From assembly GCA_004299085.1 (NCBI GenBank), contig SCQV01000443.1:1-34938 (forward strand): 34,938 nucleotides of DNA, written 5' to 3'. A model generated the notes under the pieces. That model was not told the DNA's origin. It made no database searches and worked only from the letters and a program-made list of their open reading frames with translations. Below, piece by piece: positions 24,652 through 33,134 of the stretch. Position 1 is the first letter of the stretch; each line of letters starts with the position of its first letter. This stretch comes from Chitinophagaceae bacterium. Lineage in GTDB: Bacteria; Bacteroidota; Bacteroidia; Chitinophagales; Chitinophagaceae. The position numbers and the translations under genes were made by a program.

Positions 24652-26070
24652 ATGAAAATGATAAAACAATATTTATTGCCCGTATTGATAATAACCCTGT
24701 TGATGTCAGATTTTTCCTGTAAAAAGCGCGATATAAAAGGGGAAGTATTGAGCATCAGTAATATTACCCTTTCCCTGAAAAGTGACCAGGGACAAATAAA
24801 GATACCTGAAGAAGATACTGGGTATGTAAAAACACCCGAAAATATTACGATACCCGTAAGGGTATTGTTCTCAGATGCAGCACCAAAGAGATTTGATGTA
24901 GGACTCAGCGTAGATAATGATACTATTAATAATCTGATTGCAGAAAATAAATTGCCGAATACGGTCCTTTTACAGTCTCAATACTATAAGTTACCGTCCA
25001 GTTTAGACGTTCGTTTCGGATTAGATCATTATGATTTTAATCTGGTAGTAGATATTACAGCCATTGAAAGGAATTATGGTAAAAATCTGGCGCTTGCAGT
25101 AGGTTTAAATGATCCCACGAAAAATGATCAATTAGATCAGAATAAGAAAGATGCAATTATCATTATCAATACTTCTAAAATAATCAGACCAGACGAAATA
25201 CATTATATCTATTTTACAAATGCGGATACATTGTTGAATATTCCCCAACCCGGAATATCTTACTCACAAAATAAGACTTTTCTGACGGTTCCGGTAGGTA
25301 TCTCTTTAGGAGGCATTCCCGCAGGAGCCTTTAATGTGAAGATTAGTGATAACCAGGATACAGTCCAGAAATTGATAAGTACAGGAGTTCTTAAAGGGGT
25401 GCATCCTCTGACACCGGGAAGCGATTATATTTTCCCCGATTCTATAAACTTTTCAGCAGGCAAAGGTGCAGCAATGGCAAACATCAATGTAAGTGTAGAT
25501 TCATTGGTTGCCCATTACAATCAAAAAGTGGCCTTTGCACTTACCCTGGATTATCCCAGCAGCCATTTGCTGGATTCAGCCCGGCGAACTGTGGTGGTGG
25601 TACTGGATCCTGTAAAATTAGTTGAATTTGACATTACCAATGACAACAGCACCTATACGGTACAGCGAGATAATACACAGACGGGAGAGGTTGCCACCAA
25701 TTTGATTGACAATAATATTACAACAAAATTTTTGCTGTTCGACTTTAGAGGAGTATGGGTACAACTTGAATATCCTTCTGCTCAGGTTGCAGGAGCCTAT
25801 ACCCTCACCTCTGCCAATGATAATATGACTTATACTGGCCGTAACATTAATGCATGGAAATTATTAGGATCTAATGATGGCACTCAATGGACCACGCTTG
25901 ATACAGAAACAGGGAATCCCTTTACCGCTAATTACCAAACTGTAAAATATTATTTTGATAATTCTGTGGCGTATAAATACTATCGCCTTGATTTAGAGTC
26001 AGTAGTCGGAGGAGATGGTTCCCTAATGCAACTGGCTGAATGGCGTTTGATCAGGACACCGCAGAAGTAA
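24652..26070 (+). CDS. DUF1735-discoidin-like surface lipoprotein
   Basis: This 472-residue lipoprotein has a lipobox at DFSC (Cys23; mature CKKRD). Two tandem DUF1735 (BT_3987-like) immunoglobulin-type domains follow (~35-185 and ~190-320), each with an IPVRVLFSDAAP- or VPVGISLGGIPA-type strand and a later strand near an asparagine-rich stretch. The C-terminal ~150 residues resemble an F5/8 type C (discoidin) module, with NLIDNNITTKF, INAWKLLGSNDGTQWTTLD and YYRLDLESV. This domain pairing is typical of surface glycan-binding proteins in SusCD loci that act on host glycoproteins or mannans. It closes the long operon, with 215 bp before the next gene. Confidence 0.78.
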   Translation: MKMIKQYLLPVLIITLLMSDFSCKKRDIKGEVLSISNITLSLKSDQGQIKIPEEDTGYVKTPENITIPVRVLFSDAAPKRFDVGLSVDNDTINNLIAENKLPNTVLLQSQYYKLPSSLDVRFGLDHYDFNLVVDITAIERNYGKNLALAVGLNDPTKNDQLDQNKKDAIIIINTSKIIRPDEIHYIYFTNADTLLNIPQPGISYSQNKTFLTVPVGISLGGIPAGAFNVKISDNQDTVQKLISTGVLKGVHPLTPGSDYIFPDSINFSAGKGAAMANINVSVDSLVAHYNQKVAFALTLDYPSSHLLDSARRTVVVVLDPVKLVEFDITNDNSTYTVQRDNTQTGEVATNLIDNNITTKFLLFDFRGVWVQLEYPSAQVAGAYTLTSANDNMTYTGRNINAWKLLGSNDGTQWTTLDTETGNPFTANYQTVKYYFDNSVAYKYYRLDLESVVGGDGSLMQLAEWRLIRTPQK

Positions 26071-26126
26071 ACAAGCCATTCAATTTTTTTATTATAAAAT
26101 GCTGGCATCTTCATTTGAAAGCTGTT

Positions 26127-26153
26127 TGTAACCACTTGCATGAAATAAACGAC
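26127..26153 (+). promoter_or_regulatory. Possible ECF-type promoter TGTAAC-N17-CGAC
   Basis: TGTAAC (26127-26132), 17 bp, then CGAC (26150-26153) is one base off the TGTAAC/CGTC pattern seen perfectly upstream of the ECF sigma gene at 31475. It lies 133 bp before the protease gene. The one mismatch and short motif make this weak. Confidence 0.2.
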
Positions 26154-26231
26154 GGTGGCAGGCTTTATCGTTATAGCCAAACATAAATAGATGATCCTAT
26201 TAAAAAAATAAAGTGAAAGATCGTGTATGGT

Positions 26232-26239
26232 TATTTTTG
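26232..26239 (+). promoter_or_regulatory. -7 element TATTTTTG before the protease-GH92 pair
   Basis: An exact TAnnTTTG match lies 46 bp before the ATG at 26286 in a 215-bp gap. No clear -33 element is visible. It suggests the protease and mannosidase genes can be transcribed separately from the binding-protein operon. Confidence 0.4.
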
Positions 26240-26285
26240 TACCGAACATTATTTGGAATAAACTAGTCTTTTAAAATATTAAAAA

Positions 26286-27017
26286 ATGAAAAAATATCTT
26301 ATTGGCATTTTTTGTGGTATCTTGTTACTCTCGTTTCCACTTCAGGATATGGCTCAAAGGCATTCCTGGAGTAATTATAGTACTTCAGGTTTTTTTACCA
26401 AAGACTCTATTCACAGAAAGGGATATACGCTTCTTTTCATTAATAAAGATTCAACTTTTGACTTAAACATAAAACGGCAGTTGATTCATACTTTTTTTAT
26501 TGTTTACCCTGAAGAGGCCATGCAGTTTAACCCTCAAACTGTTAAAAAAGTAACATTTATTATTGATCCCCATTTTAAAGGAGTGGCTGCTACCGGGAAT
26601 GCTGTTACGAGGTTAAATCCTCAATGGTTTAAGCTACATCCGAAAGATATTGATGTAGTCACCCATGAAGTGATGCATATTGTTCAGGATTATCATTCAG
26701 GCAATGCACCAGGCTGGCTTACGGAAGGGATCGCTGATTATGCGAGATATATTTATGGAGTCAATAATAAAGCGTCCGGTTGGACAATGCCTGATTATAA
26801 TGCAGGTCAAAGTTATAAAAATGCTTACCGGATTACTGCCAGGTTTTTAGTATGGATCAGTAAAAAAGTTAATAGCTCAATAGTAGTTAGATTGGATGCA
26901 GCCCTGCGTGATGGGGCTTATACTGAAGATACGTGGAAAAAGTTGACAGGACAAACGGTAGATCAGCTATGGGAAGAGTACGGCAAAAATTCTGCTCTTA
27001 CATTACATTATCACTAA
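26286..27017 (+). CDS. Secreted BSP-family zinc metalloprotease
   Basis: This 243-residue protein has a Sec signal peptide (1-23, ending DMAQ) with no lipobox, so it is periplasmic or secreted. It matches the basic secretory protein family. The zinc motif HEVMHIVQDY gives His127, Glu128 and His131, and it is followed by GNAPGWLTEGIADYARYIYG, the expected third-ligand region. The C terminus (KLTGQTVDQLWEEYGK) is also typical of the family. It is separated by only 26 bp from the GH92 gene and probably cotranscribed with it. A protease next to a mannosidase suggests glycoproteins as the target. Confidence 0.85.
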   Translation: MKKYLIGIFCGILLLSFPLQDMAQRHSWSNYSTSGFFTKDSIHRKGYTLLFINKDSTFDLNIKRQLIHTFFIVYPEEAMQFNPQTVKKVTFIIDPHFKGVAATGNAVTRLNPQWFKLHPKDIDVVTHEVMHIVQDYHSGNAPGWLTEGIADYARYIYGVNNKASGWTMPDYNAGQSYKNAYRITARFLVWISKKVNSSIVVRLDAALRDGAYTEDTWKKLTGQTVDQLWEEYGKNSALTLHYH

Positions 27018-27043
27018 CTTTGAGTGTACTATTTTTTATAAAG

Positions 27044-29344
27044 ATGAGGAAGATATTGATCGCTTTGATATTTATCGCGCAAGCAACTTTTGCACAGGTA
27101 GCAATAAAGAAAGATTTAGTTCAGTATGTAAATCCAATGATTGGTACGAGGGACATGGGCCATACATATCCCGGAGCAACCGTGCCTTTTGGTATGGTGC
27201 AGTTAAGTCCCGATACGGACACGATCCCCTATGCTGTCAATGGGAAATATAATCCGGAAGTGTACCGGTATTGTGCAGGATATCAGTATGATGATAAAAC
27301 AATTGTAGGATTTAGCCATACGCATTTTAACGGCACAGGCCATTCAGATTTGGGAGATTTTCTGATTATGCCTACAGTAGGTAAATTAAAATTGAATCCA
27401 GGTACTGCAGACCGTCCGGAGAGCGGTTTTCGTTCTCGCTTTTCACACAGCACTGAGGTGGCGGCACCCGATTATTATAAGGTAAAGCTGGATGATTATG
27501 ATATTATGGCAGAATTAACCGCCACGGCCCGGGTAGGCTTTCATCAATATACTTTCCCTGCATCAGACCAGGCTCATATTATTCTGGACATGATGTCAGG
27601 GGTTTATAATTATCCGGATAAAAATGTTTGGGTTTATGTAAGGGTAGTAAATGATACTTTAGTCACCGGCTACCGTCAGACAGAAGGATGGGCCAGAAAC
27701 CGCGTTCTGTACTTTGCTATGGTATTTAATAAGCCGTTTACGAGCTATGGGATGCATAACTTTTCGAGGACTGAACCTTATCACGGCTTTTGGGGAAAAT
27801 TTGATCAGGAGCATGATTTTCCGGTGATGGCTGGAAGACAAATAAGAACCTATTTTAATTTTAAGACCCGGGCAGGGGAGAAATTAAAAATAAAATTTGC
27901 TTTATCTCCTGTTAGCATGAAAGGCGCCCTGAATAATTTGCATCATGAAATACCGGGCTGGGATTTTGACGCCGTGAAAGAGCGCGGACAGGAGGAATGG
28001 AATAAAGAATTACACAGGATTGAAATTCAGTCAGACAGCCGCCTTGAGAAAGAGAACTTTTATACTGCCATGTATCATGCATTTATTAATCCTACTGTTT
28101 ATATGGATGCTGATCATTTATATAAGGGATTGGATAAAGAAATTCACCGGGCTGACCATTTTACCAATTACACGACTTTTTCGTTATGGGATACTTTCAG
28201 GGCTCTGCATCCTCTTTTTAATATTATACAAGTCAGACGAAATGAGGATATGATTAAATCTATGCTGGCACATTACCGGCAGAGCGCTTTTCACATGTTG
28301 CCTGTGTGGTCCAATTCAGCTAATGAAAACTGGTGTATGATCGGTTACCATGCAGTATCTGTAATAGCTGATGCCATTATCAAAGATAAAGTGGATTTCG
28401 ATGCAAATAAAGCGTTAGAAGCTTGTGTAACCACTGCAGATAACCGTTGGTATGGAGACCTTGGTTATTATATTGACAAAGGATATGTTCCTGAAGATAA
28501 AAGTTCTTCATCCGTATCACAGACACTCGAATACGCCTATGATGACTGGTGTATTGCGCAGTTAGCGAAAAAATTGCATAGAATGGATGTGTATGACCGG
28601 TTCACAAAACGTTCTCAAAGTTATAAAAATCTCTATGATCTTTCTACCGGATTTATGAGGCCTGAGATGAGCGATGGGACCTGGATGAAAAACTTTGATC
28701 CACTTGAAACAAATGAACCGGGATTTGTGGAAGGGAATTCATGGAATTATAGTCTGTTTGTGCCTCAGGACCCCAAGGCTTTAATCGGGATGATGGGTGG
28801 AAACAAACGTTTTATTGCCCGTTTAGACTCATTATTTACCATGCAACTTCCTGACAAATATTTTGCTCACACAGAAGATATCAGTCGCGAAGGAATTATT
28901 GGCAACTATGTACATGGTAATGAACCCTCTCATCACATTGCTTATCTTTATGACTGGACCAATGAACCTTGGAAAGCGCAAAAATGGATCAGGCTGATAT
29001 TGAAAAATCAATATCATGCAAAACCGGATGGATTAGGAGGCAATGATGATACAGGTCAGATGAGCGCCTGGTATATTTTTAGCACACTTGGCTTTTATCC
29101 TGTGGCTCCTGCATCCGACCAATATGCTATTGGAAGTCCGGCCATCAAAAGCGCCGTAATGCATTTGGAAAACGGGAAAACGTTTACTATACAGGTAAAA
29201 AACCAAAGCGATAAAGATATTTATGTGAAGAAAATCATATTAAATGATCGACCATTACACCATTATTTTCTCAGCCATCAGGACATTATAAATGGAGGCA
29301 GGATTATATTTATCATGTCAGATAATCCTAATAAACAACTTTAA
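27044..29344 (+). CDS. GH92 family alpha-mannosidase
   Basis: GH92 enzymes are calcium-dependent, inverting exo-acting alpha-mannosidases that trim N-glycans or fungal mannans. This 766-residue protein has a signal peptide (1-17, ending TFAQ) and the family's beginning (YVNPMIGTRDMGHTYPGATV). Family signature blocks follow: FSHTHFNGTG, SLWDTFRALHPLF, NSANENWCMIGYH, EGNSWNYSLFVPQD (Glu563, in the region of the catalytic acid) and GGNDDTGQMSAWYIFS (Asp668-Asp669, the catalytic-base region). The length is typical. The frame can be read from 26933, but that is inside the protease gene, and ATG 27044 gives a clean signal peptide. It is the only glycoside hydrolase in the window and the main clue to substrate. 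Confidence 0.95.
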   Translation: MRKILIALIFIAQATFAQVAIKKDLVQYVNPMIGTRDMGHTYPGATVPFGMVQLSPDTDTIPYAVNGKYNPEVYRYCAGYQYDDKTIVGFSHTHFNGTGHSDLGDFLIMPTVGKLKLNPGTADRPESGFRSRFSHSTEVAAPDYYKVKLDDYDIMAELTATARVGFHQYTFPASDQAHIILDMMSGVYNYPDKNVWVYVRVVNDTLVTGYRQTEGWARNRVLYFAMVFNKPFTSYGMHNFSRTEPYHGFWGKFDQEHDFPVMAGRQIRTYFNFKTRAGEKLKIKFALSPVSMKGALNNLHHEIPGWDFDAVKERGQEEWNKELHRIEIQSDSRLEKENFYTAMYHAFINPTVYMDADHLYKGLDKEIHRADHFTNYTTFSLWDTFRALHPLFNIIQVRRNEDMIKSMLAHYRQSAFHMLPVWSNSANENWCMIGYHAVSVIADAIIKDKVDFDANKALEACVTTADNRWYGDLGYYIDKGYVPEDKSSSSVSQTLEYAYDDWCIAQLAKKLHRMDVYDRFTKRSQSYKNLYDLSTGFMRPEMSDGTWMKNFDPLETNEPGFVEGNSWNYSLFVPQDPKALIGMMGGNKRFIARLDSLFTMQLPDKYFAHTEDISREGIIGNYVHGNEPSHHIAYLYDWTNEPWKAQKWIRLILKNQYHAKPDGLGGNDDTGQMSAWYIFSTLGFYPVAPASDQYAIGSPAIKSAVMHLENGKTFTIQVKNQSDKDIYVKKIILNDRPLHHYFLSHQDIINGGRIIFIMSDNPNKQL

Positions 29345-29390
29345 GGGCTAGCTATAAAAATGCAAAATATGGACATAAGTTATTAAACTG

Positions 29391-29398
29391 TATCTTGC
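29391..29398 (+). promoter_or_regulatory. Imperfect -7 element TATCTTGC
   Basis: TATCTTGC departs from TAnnTTTG and is 4 bp before the ATG at 29403, the same distance as at 753 and 34831. It may drive a leaderless transcript of the small lipoprotein. Confidence 0.25.
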
Positions 29399-29402
29399 AC
29401 CT

Positions 29403-29891
29403 ATGAAATCCCTTTTAAAGATATTAGTCTTACTCATCATTCTATCGGGGTGCTTTTTCTCCTGCACCCGGAAAAGTGATTTTATTAATATGGATAAAAC
29501 GGGTAACGGTATGCATTACTATCCTATTATCATTAACGATAATTTGTACGATACAGGGACTCATAAATATCTCAATCTAACGGATACTACTTTCACACCG
29601 GGCCAGCGAATCATTTTTGAACTGGATTATTTTTCTCAGGATACTATCAGCAGCTTACAATTATGGGCAGGTAAATCTAAGAGTGATTTAAAATTAGCCA
29701 TAGATACTCCTTTTTTGGGCGTTTTTTATCCCGACTCTAATTATTCTCCCACTAAGCAGATAGACACTTTTTTGTTTCATTACACCATTCCGGCAGGATT
29801 GGATTCTACTACCAAATGGACGTTGGAACCGAGAGTAATCACAACGCATAACATGCAGACAGCGCTGGATGCCACCATTAATATTCAATAA
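29403..29891 (+). CDS. Small lipoprotein of unknown function
   Basis: I do not recognise this 162-residue protein. It has a lipoprotein signal ending FFSC (Cys21; mature CTRKSDFINM), with Lys/Arg after the cysteine like the other lipoproteins of the locus. The rest (~30-160) is rich in Tyr, Thr and Asp and alternates as expected for a beta-sandwich, with no catalytic motif. It follows the GH92 gene by 58 bp on the same strand and is the last gene before an inverted-repeat element and the opposite-strand kbl. It could be a further accessory binding protein of the locus, but that rests on position. Confidence 0.65.
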   Translation: MKSLLKILVLLIILSGCFFSCTRKSDFINMDKTGNGMHYYPIIINDNLYDTGTHKYLNLTDTTFTPGQRIIFELDYFSQDTISSLQLWAGKSKSDLKLAIDTPFLGVFYPDSNYSPTKQIDTFLFHYTIPAGLDSTTKWTLEPRVITTHNMQTALDATINIQ

Positions 29892-29896
29892 TGGAC

Positions 29897-30046
29897 ATTC
29901 AATGTCATTTAGTTGAGAGAAAATCAGCCACGAAGGCTCAAAGTCACAAAGGAAACGCAAAGGGCAGACTTGGTGATGCTTCATGCCTTTTAGACTTTGT
30001 GGCACAAAATTTATTACGCATACTCCTTAACTAAACGACATTGAAT
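29897..30046. repeat. MITE-like 150-bp inverted-repeat element
   Basis: Terminal 21-bp arms (29897-29917 and 30026-30046) are inverted and match at 19 of 21 positions, built around ATTCAATGTC and GACATTGAAT. Inside are further complementary pieces (CACAAAG 29945-29951 with CTTTGTG 29995-30001), so the single strand could fold into a long hairpin. A third, weaker copy of the arm lies near 30119-30140 (TTAAACGGCATCGAATG). No ORF is present. It sits between convergent genes and may also act as a bidirectional terminator. The mobile origin is inferred from shape only. Confidence 0.6.
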
Positions 30047-30167
30047 CATCAATCAGCATTCTGAAATCTCTGAAAGGAGAGGAGGAGTCCTGCAGACAAA
30101 AGGATTCTGTTCTTTAGTTAGTTAAACGGCATCGAATGGACATTGTTTAATATTTCACCTCTAATGT

Positions 30168-31358
30168 TTATTTTTTCACCACCCCCAATTCCTTCCCTAT
30201 TTTTGTAAATGCCTGAATAGCTTTATCCAAATGTTTTTGTTCATGTGCTGCGCTGATTTGCACACGGATACGCGCCTGTCCTTTGGGAACTACAGGATAG
30301 AAAAATCCGATAACATAAATTCCTTCCTGCAATAATTTATCAGCCATTTTTTGTGAAAGAACCGCATCGTACAACATGACGGGAACAATCGGATGATCAC
30401 CCGGTTTAATATCAAATCCGGCTGTCGTCATTTTTTCACGAAAATATTTTGTATTGGCTTCGAGCTTATCTCTCAACTCAGTAGTTTCACTCAGCAACTT
30501 CAAAACGGCAATAGAAGCACCTACCACGCTGGGGGCCAGCGTATTGGAGAAAAGATAGGGACGTGAACGCTGACGCAACATATCAATAATTTCTTTTCTG
30601 CCGCTGGTAAACCCACCGGATGCGCCACCCAATGCTTTTCCTAAAGTGCTTGTAATAATATCAATTTTCCCCACTACGTTTCTGTATTCATGTGTACCAC
30701 GACCCGTTTTTCCCACAAAGCCGGTGGCATGACTATCGTCCACCATGACAGCCGCATCATATTTTTCCGCCAGCGCAACAATTTTATCCAATTGTGCAAT
30801 AGTACCGTCCATGCTGAAGGTACCGTCCGTAACTATCATCCGCGTTCTGGCACTTTTCGATTCAATAAGCTTGGCCTCTAAGTCAGCCATATCATCATGC
30901 TTGTAACGGAAACGTTGTGCCTTACAAAGTCGCACACCGTCAATGATAGAAGCATGATTCAGCTCATCAGAAATGAGTGCATCCTGCTCATTCAGTAAGG
31001 GTTCAAATACGCCGCCATTCGCATCAAAGCAGGCAGCATATAAAATGGTATCTTCCGTACCTAAAAACTTAGAAATTTTCTGTTCTAATTCACGGTGAAT
31101 ATCCTGCGTACCGCATATAAAACGAACGCTGCTTAATCCATAACCGCGTTCATCAACGGTTCCCTTCGCTGCTTCCAACACCTTTGGATGAGAGGATAAG
31201 CCAAGATAATTATTGGCACAGAAATTAATGACTGTTTTACCGCCGACCTGTATTTCGGCGCCTTGGGGTGATTCTATGATTCGTTCGGATTTGTATAATC
31301 TGGAAGATTTAATCTCATTTAATTCATTTTGTAAACGCGATATGATTGTTTCGTTCAT
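30168..31358 (-). CDS. kbl: Glycine C-acetyltransferase (2-amino-3-ketobutyrate CoA ligase)
   Basis: This PLP enzyme cleaves 2-amino-3-oxobutanoate with CoA to glycine and acetyl-CoA, the second step of threonine degradation through threonine dehydrogenase. It is 396 residues, the normal length. Motifs of the alpha-oxoamine synthase family are clear: [10 protein letters not shown] (49-58), [14 protein letters not shown] (72-85), [11 protein letters not shown] (131-141), [11 protein letters not shown] (206-216, with Asp207/208 and His210) and the PLP-binding lysine in STLGKALGG (Lys241). It is cytoplasmic. No tdh gene is adjacent in this window. It is transcribed towards the utilisation locus and unrelated to it. 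Confidence 0.95.
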   Translation of the reverse strand: MNETIISRLQNELNEIKSSRLYKSERIIESPQGAEIQVGGKTVINFCANNYLGLSSHPKVLEAAKGTVDERGYGLSSVRFICGTQDIHRELEQKISKFLGTEDTILYAACFDANGGVFEPLLNEQDALISDELNHASIIDGVRLCKAQRFRYKHDDMADLEAKLIESKSARTRMIVTDGTFSMDGTIAQLDKIVALAEKYDAAVMVDDSHATGFVGKTGRGTHEYRNVVGKIDIITSTLGKALGGASGGFTSGRKEIIDMLRQRSRPYLFSNTLAPSVVGASIAVLKLLSETTELRDKLEANTKYFREKMTTAGFDIKPGDHPIVPVMLYDAVLSQKMADKLLQEGIYVIGFFYPVVPKGQARIRVQISAAHEQKHLDKAIQAFTKIGKELGVVKK

Positions 31359-31380
31359 GGCAAAAGTTTATTTTATCCGG

Positions 31381-31388
31381 CAAAAATA
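31381..31388 (-). promoter_or_regulatory. -7 element TATTTTTG for kbl
   Basis: The reverse complement of CAAAAATA is an exact TAnnTTTG, 22 bp before the kbl ATG (31358). The -33 region is not convincing. Confidence 0.45.
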
Positions 31389-31474
31389 AGGGATAAATGA
31401 TAATCCGGCAGAAATCGCAAAGCGGGGAATTTTTTAATAAGCCGCCTGTGTCCCGTTAATCTTTTACTCTCCTG

Positions 31475-31501
31475 TGTAACTTTTTCATTCCCTCATACGT
31501 C
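31475..31501 (+). promoter_or_regulatory. ECF-sigma-type promoter TGTAAC-N17-CGTC
   Basis: TGTAAC (31475-31480) and CGTC (31498-31501) are 17 bp apart, the layout of many group-IV sigma promoters, and differ from the TAnnTTTG boxes elsewhere in the window. Lying upstream of an ECF sigma gene, it suggests autoregulation. A palindrome TAAGCGCTTA (31513-31522) falls just after the expected start and could be an operator. A TACCTTTG at 31659-31666 is an alternative housekeeping -7 box. Confidence 0.55.
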
Positions 31502-31536
31502 CTACCTGTAAATAAGCGCTTAAACAGGACGATACC

Positions 31537-31695
31537 ATGAAGCAGAAGTTATCTAATTTGTTGATTATCAATACATATAAACATTATTATTCTTTGATTA
31601 GGTATTTTGGACTGCATAATGAAGTTTCTCTCGGGAAGGAAGTTAACAGAGATGCATTTACCTTTGACTATAGAGAAAAGCCCTCAAAAGCCTGA
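31537..31695 (+). CDS. Possible 52-residue small protein upstream of the sigma gene
   Basis: An ATG at 31537 opens 52 codons ending TGA at 31695, six bases before the sigma-factor ATG (31702). It begins MKQKLSNLLIINTYKHYY and ends DYREKPSKA. It would lie on the transcript from the ECF-type promoter. I recognise no family. It has no signal peptide or membrane segment. The tight spacing suggests translational coupling, but the ORF is short enough to arise by chance in a ~200-nt leader. Confidence 0.3.
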   Translation: MKQKLSNLLIINTYKHYYSLIRYFGLHNEVSLGKEVNRDAFTFDYREKPSKA

Positions 31696-31701
31696 TCAAC
31701 C

Positions 31702-32187
31702 ATGACAGAAAAGGAATATAATAAATGTGTGGAATTATATGCCGACGGCCTGTTCCGGTTTATTGTAAAAAACCTGAAACGCGAAGAGGATGCTAAAGAT
31801 ATCGTGCAAAACAGCTTTGAAATTTTATGGAAACATCATCAGGAATTATTATTTGAAAAAGCAAAAGCGTATCTATTTACTACCGGTTACCATAACATGA
31901 TTGATTATTTAAGAAAAGATAAGAGAGTGAGTCTGGTGGAGGCGTTTCCTGAAAATGCTAAAGTACAAAGCGATATTTCTCTGGATATTCATTCGGTCAT
32001 TCAAAAGGGGCTGGAAAGACTGAGTGAGATACAACGCTCTTTATTAATGCTGAAAGATTACGAAGGATATAGTTATGAAGAAATAGCGGGAATAACGGGA
32101 TTGAACGCATCACAGGTAAAAGTATATCTGCATCGTGCAAGGTTAAAAATGAAAGAATATTTGGTAAAAATGGAGAATGTATTATAA
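31702..32187 (+). CDS. ECF-type RNA polymerase sigma factor
   Basis: This 161-residue group-IV sigma factor directs RNA polymerase to a small set of promoters. It has a sigma-2 region (~5-75, with EEDAKDIVQNSFEILWK and AYLFTTGYHNMIDYLRKDKR) and a sigma-4 region (~105-155, LSEIQRSLLMLKDYEGYSYEEIAGITGLNASQVKVYLHRAR). There are no extra C-terminal domains. It is followed 20 bp later by a single-span membrane protein of anti-sigma layout and then by an outer-membrane barrel protein, a common Bacteroidota trio. The perfect ECF-like promoter upstream suggests self-activation. The downstream FecR-type sensor of transport-linked sigma factors is absent. Confidence 0.92.
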   Translation: MTEKEYNKCVELYADGLFRFIVKNLKREEDAKDIVQNSFEILWKHHQELLFEKAKAYLFTTGYHNMIDYLRKDKRVSLVEAFPENAKVQSDISLDIHSVIQKGLERLSEIQRSLLMLKDYEGYSYEEIAGITGLNASQVKVYLHRARLKMKEYLVKMENVL

Positions 32188-32207
32188 CTGCCGGTAACAA
32201 AAGAGAC

Positions 32208-33098
32208 ATGATGAAAATAGATCAACATAATTACGAAGAATACCTGCTTAGCTATATAGATGACGAGCTGGATGAGGCGGATGTAACTGTTTTAATACAG
32301 TTTCTGCAACAACATCCTGATAAGCAGAAAGAGCTTGAGCTATTGCAATTAAGCAAGCTGCCTGTTGAAAAAGGAATTATTTTCCCGAACAAACAATTAC
32401 TTTATCACAAAGAGAATTTCACCCGGGGAAAAATATCTTTCATGCACAGCTACAAATGGATAGCAGCAGTGGCGGCAGCGTGCATAGCATTGTTTCTAAT
32501 CATTCACCCTTTTTCCAGAAAGGATTCAGGCATACCGAACGCCGTGGTTGCAAATACTCCTCCACAAAAGGCAATACAACCTTTACAAGAAGCGCTTCAG
32601 CCAGATTCTGGGCCTCCTATAAAAAGAGAAATCAAGCAGAAAGGAAATGCAATACCTGTAATTGCAAAAACAAATATTAAAGAAGATAAGAAGAAAGAAA
32701 ACTATATAGAAAGGAAAGAGAAAGATCTTGCAGCTATCCATAATAACCTAATGGCAATCTCTCAAGCTCCACCGGATATTCCTGTGTTGCAGCCGTTAAA
32801 TACACCCACTGTTGTGATACAGGGAAAGGCGCCGGTGATGGTTGCGCCGGCAGAACATCCTGAAGCTGAAAGAGCTATTGCATCCAAAGTGAATAAACCG
32901 CATCAAATCGCTCTTTCGCCAACTCTTGCCAATACCGTCGCCAATACAGTTCAATCATTAGCTGTGGCTAAAGAAGATATTGACAGTGCTATCACCCGGA
33001 AGATGACCTATTTGAACCATAAAAAAGCGGGACTGATAGAACACGTTGCCAAAAACGGAATCAGGATAGGAAAAGTAACGATTGCATTTAACGAATAA
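32208..33098 (+). CDS. Putative membrane anti-sigma factor
   Basis: This 296-residue protein has a short acidic N-terminal helical domain (~10-50, YLLSYIDDELDEADV to QKELELL), like the sigma-binding part of anti-sigma factors but without a zinc motif. One transmembrane segment follows (~83-101, WIAAVAAACIALFLIIHPF), then a ~195-residue Lys/Pro/Ala-rich and probably disordered periplasmic part. The N-in topology lets it hold the sigma factor encoded 20 bp upstream. An ATG at 32211 would shorten it by one residue. The assignment rests on architecture and gene order. The periplasmic region is not a FecR domain, so the signal it receives is unknown; the barrel protein next door is a candidate partner. 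Confidence 0.7.
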   Translation: MMKIDQHNYEEYLLSYIDDELDEADVTVLIQFLQQHPDKQKELELLQLSKLPVEKGIIFPNKQLLYHKENFTRGKISFMHSYKWIAAVAAACIALFLIIHPFSRKDSGIPNAVVANTPPQKAIQPLQEALQPDSGPPIKREIKQKGNAIPVIAKTNIKEDKKKENYIERKEKDLAAIHNNLMAISQAPPDIPVLQPLNTPTVVIQGKAPVMVAPAEHPEAERAIASKVNKPHQIALSPTLANTVANTVQSLAVAKEDIDSAITRKMTYLNHKKAGLIEHVAKNGIRIGKVTIAFNE

Positions 33099-33134
33099 TT
33101 ATCAGATAATTAATAAAACTAAATACATAGTAAT

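Noticed and set aside
26933..27043. N-terminal extension of the GH92 protein from 26933
   Set aside because: It overlaps the protease gene and would bury the signal peptide that begins at ATG 27044.
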